Source: an uncultured Lachnospiraceae bacterium
GTDB lineage: Bacteria; Bacillota; Clostridia; Lachnospirales; Lachnospiraceae
Direction of reading: 5' to 3'
NCBI GenBank assembly: GCA_910578405.1
Contig: CAJTQO010000016.1
Span: 5,892-69,891, forward strand
Length of the DNA: 64,000 bases
In this document: positions 59,416-64,000 of the stretch, piece by piece
Numbering within the stretch: the first letter of the stretch is position 1
Layout: each line of letters begins with the position of its first letter
Notes under the pieces: model-generated
What the model was told of the DNA's origin: nothing
Database searches by the model: none
What the model saw: the letters and a program-made list of their open reading frames with translations, nothing else
Program-made: the position numbers and the translations under genes

Positions 59416-61158
59416 ATGGAAGAAATTATTTGCTATACGGATAAAATCCCCTCCGGCCAATGCAGGCCGCTTAACTTCTGGGACATCCTCCTGGATGACG
59501 CTTGGGCTGACGGCAGTTTCCGCTGCCCCGACAGCGTATACGCCAAAGTCGGCAACCTCAACCAGAAGCTGGGCGCGAAACAAAACTACGAATTCCTGCT
59601 GCGCGCCGCCCTGCATTTCCCCATTCTGGCTATAGGAGCCAACGAAACCGGACATCCTGAGGAAACCGGCCTGCCCGTTTCCTCCCTTTCTTCCCTGTCT
59701 TGCGCGGCCCCTGCTGCCCCACAGCCCGGTTCTTTAGAAGCGTCCGGTTCTCCAAAAGCTTTCGATTCTTTAGAAGCGTCCGGTTCTTTAGAAGCGTTCC
59801 GCACTGACTGCTATATCGTTGGAAAATACCAGCAGATGCTGCTGGAAAAAGATTGTTTCAATGTGGTAGTCGCTAACCTTCTGGAGCTGGCTTCCGCCAT
59901 GCCATGGAAGGAACGCGGCATCGCTTTCCTGGAAGCCATGATTTCCCACACGCCGGAATTCTATGCCATAGACGACAACACCTGTCCTATCCTTATCTAT
60001 AAGGAAACGGATATGTGCTGTAACCTGCTAAACTGCTTCATTGACCAGTTGGAACGCTGCTTCCTCGCCCGCAGACAACGCGTAGAACTCTTTGACGCCT
60101 CCGTGGAAGGCGCCCAGGCCCTCACCCGGTATATCGGCCGGCGTTTTAAAGCGATGATAGGAATACAGTCCTATCTTTTTTCCATACGGATGCAGGACGG
60201 CTCCACCTGCCTCCATGACTTGATACACGGCCCCAAATACAACCTGATTATGGATCATCCCGCCTGGCTGAAAGACCATCTGAGCCATGCGCCAAAGGAC
60301 TGCCGTCTCCTAATCCATGACAGAAATTACATCCGGTTTGTGCAGCGTTATTTCCCAGGCATATCCTCATGCCTCCGTTTCCCGCTGGGCGGTTTCCTTC
60401 CGGACTCCCCGCAAGACCCAGCCTGCGCTGCAAAACCCTATGGCATCTCTTTCATCGCCTCCTACCGCAATTACCGGGAACGGCTGAAAACCATACACAA
60501 ATATGACCGGAAGCATCGGTTCCTCGCCGCCCGCTACTTAAGCATTATGAAAAAAGACCCAAACCTCCCGGCGGAGGAAGCTTTGCGGATGGCTCTGGCG
60601 CAATCCTGCCTGAAGGTAGACGATGTTAGTTTCCTCAACCTGTTCTATGATATGAGACAGGTTTATTTTGCCGTCCTGCTTTACTACCGTGAAAAAGTCG
60701 TGCGCACCTTGCTGGACGCCGGACTGACCGTGCATGTATTCGGGGAAAGCTGGCAGGATATTCCCTGCGCCTGCCACCCATGCCTGGTGCGCCACCCATC
60801 CGTGGAAGCTTCTAAAAGCCTGACGGTTATGCAGCAATCCCGGATTTCCCTAAACGTTATGGCCTGGCATAAAGACGGCATGACCGAACGCATCCTAAAC
60901 GCCATGCTTTGCGGCTCCGTTGTCCTGACTGACCAAAGCACAGCTTTAATGGAAGAGTTTGAAAATAATACGGATATCCTGATGTTTTCCCTGACGGAAA
61001 TAGAACGGCTGCCTGCCCGGCTCCACTCCCTCCTGTCACCGGAAAACAGCGCCAAACTGCAGGCCATCGCCGACAACGGACGGCAAAAAGCCCTGCAGAA
61101 CCACCTTTGGCAGCGCCGCGCCGATATGCTGCTGGAGCTTTGGGACGGTAAGGACTGA
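59416..61158 (+). CDS. CgeB-like glycosyltransferase family protein
   Basis: This 580-residue protein has a divergent N-terminal part and a C-terminal GT-B half of the CgeB type (LDAGLTVHVFGESW, then SLTVMQQSRISLNVMAWHKD and RILNAMLCGSVVLTDQST). An internal stretch at about residues 98-130 consists of SLEASGS and LEAF units coded by 15-bp repeats. The ATG at 59416 has AAAGGA 12 bases upstream, a long spacing. It stands alone on the plus strand next to the sigma-D operon, with a housekeeping-type promoter. It is probably another flagellin or surface-glycan glycosyltransferase. Confidence 0.8.
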   Translation: MEEIICYTDKIPSGQCRPLNFWDILLDDAWADGSFRCPDSVYAKVGNLNQKLGAKQNYEFLLRAALHFPILAIGANETGHPEETGLPVSSLSSLSCAAPAAPQPGSLEASGSPKAFDSLEASGSLEAFRTDCYIVGKYQQMLLEKDCFNVVVANLLELASAMPWKERGIAFLEAMISHTPEFYAIDDNTCPILIYKETDMCCNLLNCFIDQLERCFLARRQRVELFDASVEGAQALTRYIGRRFKAMIGIQSYLFSIRMQDGSTCLHDLIHGPKYNLIMDHPAWLKDHLSHAPKDCRLLIHDRNYIRFVQRYFPGISSCLRFPLGGFLPDSPQDPACAAKPYGISFIASYRNYRERLKTIHKYDRKHRFLAARYLSIMKKDPNLPAEEALRMALAQSCLKVDDVSFLNLFYDMRQVYFAVLLYYREKVVRTLLDAGLTVHVFGESWQDIPCACHPCLVRHPSVEASKSLTVMQQSRISLNVMAWHKDGMTERILNAMLCGSVVLTDQSTALMEEFENNTDILMFSLTEIERLPARLHSLLSPENSAKLQAIADNGRQKALQNHLWQRRADMLLELWDGKD

Positions 61159-61202
61159 CAGCCTCCTAAAAACCTGTTATGGAATGCATGAAAGCCGCCC
61201 CT

Positions 61203-61859
61203 TTACCCTTCCCCATACTCCTCCCAGAACACTTTCCGGTACTTATCATAATCCCATAGCCGCAGTATCATTTTATCGTCATGGATAAACCATTCATGAT
61301 TCTGCACCGGCACGACCACCCGGTATCCCCGCCTGCGCATTTCAAAGCTCTGGGACACATCATAAAAGTCCCACCCGTCAAACAAATCTTCCCGCCAAGG
61401 CACATCATACTGAGTCGCCAACAGCAGCCCGTCCGCACACTGCACATCCCATATCCCATCCTCCCTGCGGTAACGGTATCCTTCCCATGGCTCCTGCTTC
61501 GGCCCAAGCATCACCCGTTTCCCCATCCACATAACCCCATCCCTTGGCGTCTCCAAATTCCCCACCAGCCCAATCATGCCAATCTCTTTGCCGCTTTTAA
61601 AAATATCTACAATATCATATATAAAATGTCGGTTTATTAAAAATACATCCTGATGCAGGTAAACCTTATATTTAGCGTCGCTGGCCCCCATCCCCTCATT
61701 ATACCCCGACGCCATGGAAACAGCGTCCCGGATTTCCACCACCTCCATTTCCATACCTTCCGGCGTCTCCAGCGCATACAAATAACGCAGGCACTCCTCC
61801 AGAAACAAATCATCATTCGCACATATGATAAAACATATTTTCTTCTCATCCAATCCCAT
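61203..61859 (-). CDS. GT2-like glycosyltransferase (single-domain)
   Basis: This 218-residue enzyme of the GT-A type begins KICFIICANDDLFLEECLRY. The metal/donor motif is YLHQDVFL, and later motifs are GWDFYDVSQSFEMRRRGYRV and NHEWFIHDD. The layout matches a compact family often found with flagellin or capsule loci. I chose the ATG at 61859; a GTG at 61868 is also possible. It overlaps the preceding gene by 14 bases, so they are coupled. Confidence 0.8.
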   Translation of the reverse strand: MGLDEKKICFIICANDDLFLEECLRYLYALETPEGMEMEVVEIRDAVSMASGYNEGMGASDAKYKVYLHQDVFLINRHFIYDIVDIFKSGKEIGMIGLVGNLETPRDGVMWMGKRVMLGPKQEPWEGYRYRREDGIWDVQCADGLLLATQYDVPWREDLFDGWDFYDVSQSFEMRRRGYRVVVPVQNHEWFIHDDKMILRLWDYDKYRKVFWEEYGEG

Positions 61860-62493
61860 AGCTTCCACACATCTCCCTTACTGCCCCTTTGACCATTTCC
61901 TTTTCCCGTATTTGGGAGTTCTCCACCACCCAATCAATATAAACCATAGACAGCCCTCTGTTCACTATTTCCGCCACAATCTCCTCCTGCGGCTCTATCC
62001 CATACTCTATCCTGCGCAGTAAAAACAGCGCCCGGAAGTACCCGTTAAACAAATCCTCCACACTGCAAAACCGAAGCATACATATATCCCCGCCTCCCTG
62101 GGAACATACCTTCCATTCTTCCGCATAAACGCCAATCAGGATTTTCAAAATATAAAACTCCCAAAACTGTTCCAGCAGCTTTTTCCCTTCCATCAAATTG
62201 CACCAAGCCATCCCTTCCATCCACCCTTCCATACTCCCGTCCGCCAACAGCCGGTCCATATGGGTGAAAAAAAGAGATTTCAGCCGGAAACTAACTTCCT
62301 TCTCCCGCTCCAGGGAACGGAATGCCGCATTAGCATCCCCCGCACAGCCCAAAACCTCATCCTGCGCCTGCCCTCTTTTCCTGACCGCCTCAAATTCCTC
62401 CATCGTCTCCAAAATCTGCCATTCCTCTTTTGAAAAAAGCTCTCCCCTACGCTCCCCGCTCATCCAGGCAGCCAGTTTATCTATAAAATCCAT
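61846..62493 (-). CDS. Helical protein of unknown function
   Basis: This 215-residue cytoplasmic, helix-rich protein has Trp and aromatic clusters (WQILETMEEFEAVRKRG, FRLKSLFFTHMDRLL, LEQFWEFYILKILIGVYAEE). There is no membrane helix or catalytic motif. The ATG has AAAGGAG 7 bases upstream. It lies between two glycosyltransferase genes and is coupled to the downstream one, so it may be an accessory subunit. I do not recognise the family. Confidence 0.65.
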   Translation of the reverse strand: MDFIDKLAAWMSGERRGELFSKEEWQILETMEEFEAVRKRGQAQDEVLGCAGDANAAFRSLEREKEVSFRLKSLFFTHMDRLLADGSMEGWMEGMAWCNLMEGKKLLEQFWEFYILKILIGVYAEEWKVCSQGGGDICMLRFCSVEDLFNGYFRALFLLRRIEYGIEPQEEIVAEIVNRGLSMVYIDWVVENSQIREKEMVKGAVREMCGSYGIG

Positions 62494-62595
62494 TTCCCCA
62501 CTCCTTTCCCGTACACTCTCCTAATGCCTTCAAGCATCATCCCTCTTTACGAAAAAAGCATACAAAAATCCCCCAAGGCGCCCTTCCTTCCCTAA

Positions 62596-62625
62596 GAGTC
62601 TGTTTGAAAATTGTTTTCTCACGCC
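62596..62625. repeat. Third partial copy of the dispersed palindromic element end
   Basis: AGAGTCTGTTTGAAAATTG matches the terminal repeat of the element at 37788 (AGAGCGTGTTTGAAAATTG) with two changes. It lies directly after the stop of the GT8 gene. Confidence 0.6.
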
Positions 62626-64000
62626 CCGCTAAAATTCCTCTGCAAAAAACCAACCCGTCCCGCGTATTCCCACCATACCCTATGCGCATGGAGGGTTACA
62701 TCCGACACTTGCCATGGCTTTGGCCCGGCATAATGGATAATGGAAGCCTGCTGTCTGACCTCCTCCGGCGTCAAATCCTTTAAACATCCCTGGAACAAAT
62801 CGTACCGGAACTCATCCACCAGCCCCACATGCTCCCAATGCACCATATTCAGAATATCCTGGTCCGGCGCAAGCAGCCTGCCCTGCAGCTCTTTCGCCAC
62901 CTCCAGATAATCCGCTCCTCTTGCCTTATCCCGCAGCCTGCCCATATCCACCAGCATAACCCCGCTGTTAAAGTACACAAAGTCCTTTCCCTCCTGCTTT
63001 GCAAACAGCTCTTTACGCTTGTCCGTAAACCCTTCCTTCATCACAAGGGAAAAATCCCTGCAAGCCACGATATCCTTTTCCTGCATATCCATAAAATAAA
63101 ATTCATACAATGGCCTGTTCACAATCACATCCACGTCCAGATACAATACCCTGTCCACCCATTCCGGCAGCACATCCGCCATAAACAGCCGGAAATACGC
63201 TTCCAAAGACCACTCCTGCGTTACCAGGCATCCTTCCGGCAGCCATTCCTTGCGACAGTCATAAAACAGGACTTCATTTCCAAACTCCCGCGCCTGCCCC
63301 TGCAACAGGCTTTTGTCCATCTCTGACAGTTCACATTGCAGTATATGGACATAAATGGCGCACAACTTATTGTTTTCATACAAAGACTGCAGCATGACAG
63401 CCGCATACACTACATAACCATGATTGAAAGCCATTGCCACATGCAGCTTTGCCCCGCCCATGACAGGGACAGCCCCGTCCGGCGCCAGATACCTGCCCGG
63501 TTTCTTTCCGAATAAGAAATCCTCCCAAAAATATCCGGTAATCACTTTCGTAAACGCCTGCCGCTCCACATTCCGCCTATGCTCCTTATAGGGCAGCCTG
63601 CCCTCCAGCAACATCTGCCTCACCTTCCCTGCGCACTCCAAGTCATGGCTCATTTCCACCCGCAACAGCCAAAACGAATATTCCGCCCATGGCCCCTGTG
63701 TCCCATTTTCCCTGCAGTCATACAGGCACATGCTTGCGCTCTGGTATGGGACTGCCAACTCATATCCATATTCCTTTATTGCCGCACAATCCACCGTATC
63801 ACATCTGGTCATAAGAAGCATACTGCTCAAATGGTCTACCTGCGCATACAATCCCTGCGCCCCCCTCTTCCCCTCCGGAGCGTTCCCGGGCCCTTGCCCC
63901 CCTTCGGCCTCCGCTCCCTCTCCTCTCGCCTCTACGCTTTCCGAAACGCCTCCTGCCCTCTCCTTCCCTCCGGCTCCCACGCTTTCCGGAACGTTTCCTC
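62619..64000 (-). CDS. GT8 glycosyltransferase (5' end outside window)
   Basis: This is a family-8 glycosyltransferase; 460 codons are visible and the frame is still open at base 64000. The catalytic half (from about codon 190) has LHVAMAFNHGYVVYAAVML, LYLDVDVIVNRPLYEFYF (metal-binding DVD), YFNSGVMLVDM, PDQDILNM and HYAGPKPW, all family hallmarks. An N-terminal extension of about 150 residues is of unknown fold. Before it, the first 45 visible residues are Gly/Glu/Arg-rich with repeated GNxPE and ESV units, encoded by short repeats. Because this repeat continues to the edge, the true start is unknown. Confidence 0.86.
   Translation of the reverse strand, partial: GNVPESVGAGGKERAGGVSESVEARGEGAEAEGGQGPGNAPEGKRGAQGLYAQVDHLSSMLLMTRCDTVDCAAIKEYGYELAVPYQSASMCLYDCRENGTQGPWAEYSFWLLRVEMSHDLECAGKVRQMLLEGRLPYKEHRRNVERQAFTKVITGYFWEDFLFGKKPGRYLAPDGAVPVMGGAKLHVAMAFNHGYVVYAAVMLQSLYENNKLCAIYVHILQCELSEMDKSLLQGQAREFGNEVLFYDCRKEWLPEGCLVTQEWSLEAYFRLFMADVLPEWVDRVLYLDVDVIVNRPLYEFYFMDMQEKDIVACRDFSLVMKEGFTDKRKELFAKQEGKDFVYFNSGVMLVDMGRLRDKARGADYLEVAKELQGRLLAPDQDILNMVHWEHVGLVDEFRYDLFQGCLKDLTPEEVRQQASIIHYAGPKPWQVSDVTLHAHRVWWEYAGRVGFLQRNFSGA

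Overview
The window looks like a chromosomal segment of a motile Gram-positive Clostridia, most likely a Lachnospiraceae. The signs are ribosomal and RNA polymerase genes of Firmicutes type, strong AGGAGG-like ribosome binding sites with occasional GTG and TTG starts, canonical TTGACA/TATAAT promoters, sigma-D promoters before flagellar genes, and a surface-glycan gene set common in that family. The species cannot be named from the sequence. No rRNA, tRNA, transposase or CRISPR array was found.

1-12.1 kb is the core transcription and translation cluster, all on the minus strand: rpmG-secE-nusG-rplK-rplA, then rplJ-rplL-rpoB-rpoC, with rpoC cut by the left edge. The two halves are separated by a CapA-like gene and a plus-strand MATE transporter. 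The rplJ transcript starts at a strong promoter and has an L10-type leader with an internal terminator hairpin.

12.1-19.7 kb is mixed. It holds a FliD-related gene on the plus strand, an orphan acyl-CoA carboxyltransferase whose 5' leader carries tandem 106-bp nested palindromes, a DUF4241 protein, an XRE regulator with UDP-galactopyranose mutase (glf), and a structured candidate RNA upstream of that pair.

19.7-43.3 kb is a surface-polysaccharide region. It has SGNH esterase-like lipoproteins, a radical SAM/SPASM protein, a phosphotransferase, large membrane glycosyltransferase-like proteins, a GT2/GtrA lipid-linked sugar system, a fused double WecG/TagA transferase, a GT11 fucosyltransferase, an SDR epimerase, and two MBOAT acyltransferases. 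One of these lies beside an FkbH-ACP-VOC set that would supply a glyceryl or acyl group.

44-59 kb is a flagellar filament region: flaG-fliD-fliS-flgN-like, flagellin, a glycosylation island (two CgeB-like transferases, a DUF616-like transferase, LicD, two IspD-like cytidylyltransferases, a CDP-glycerol-type transferase), then a second flagellin carrying a zinc metallopeptidase domain (flagellinolysin type). 59.4-64 kb holds further glycosyltransferases, the last running off the right edge.

One theme runs through the accessory part. Short tandem repeats occur repeatedly, either as purine-rich tracts (read on the coding strand) just upstream of minus-strand genes, or in-frame inside linkers and tails of surface-glycan proteins. 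A small palindromic repeat family also recurs at 33.2, 37.8 and 62.6 kb. The most striking single gene is the peptidase-bearing flagellin at 44085-45950.
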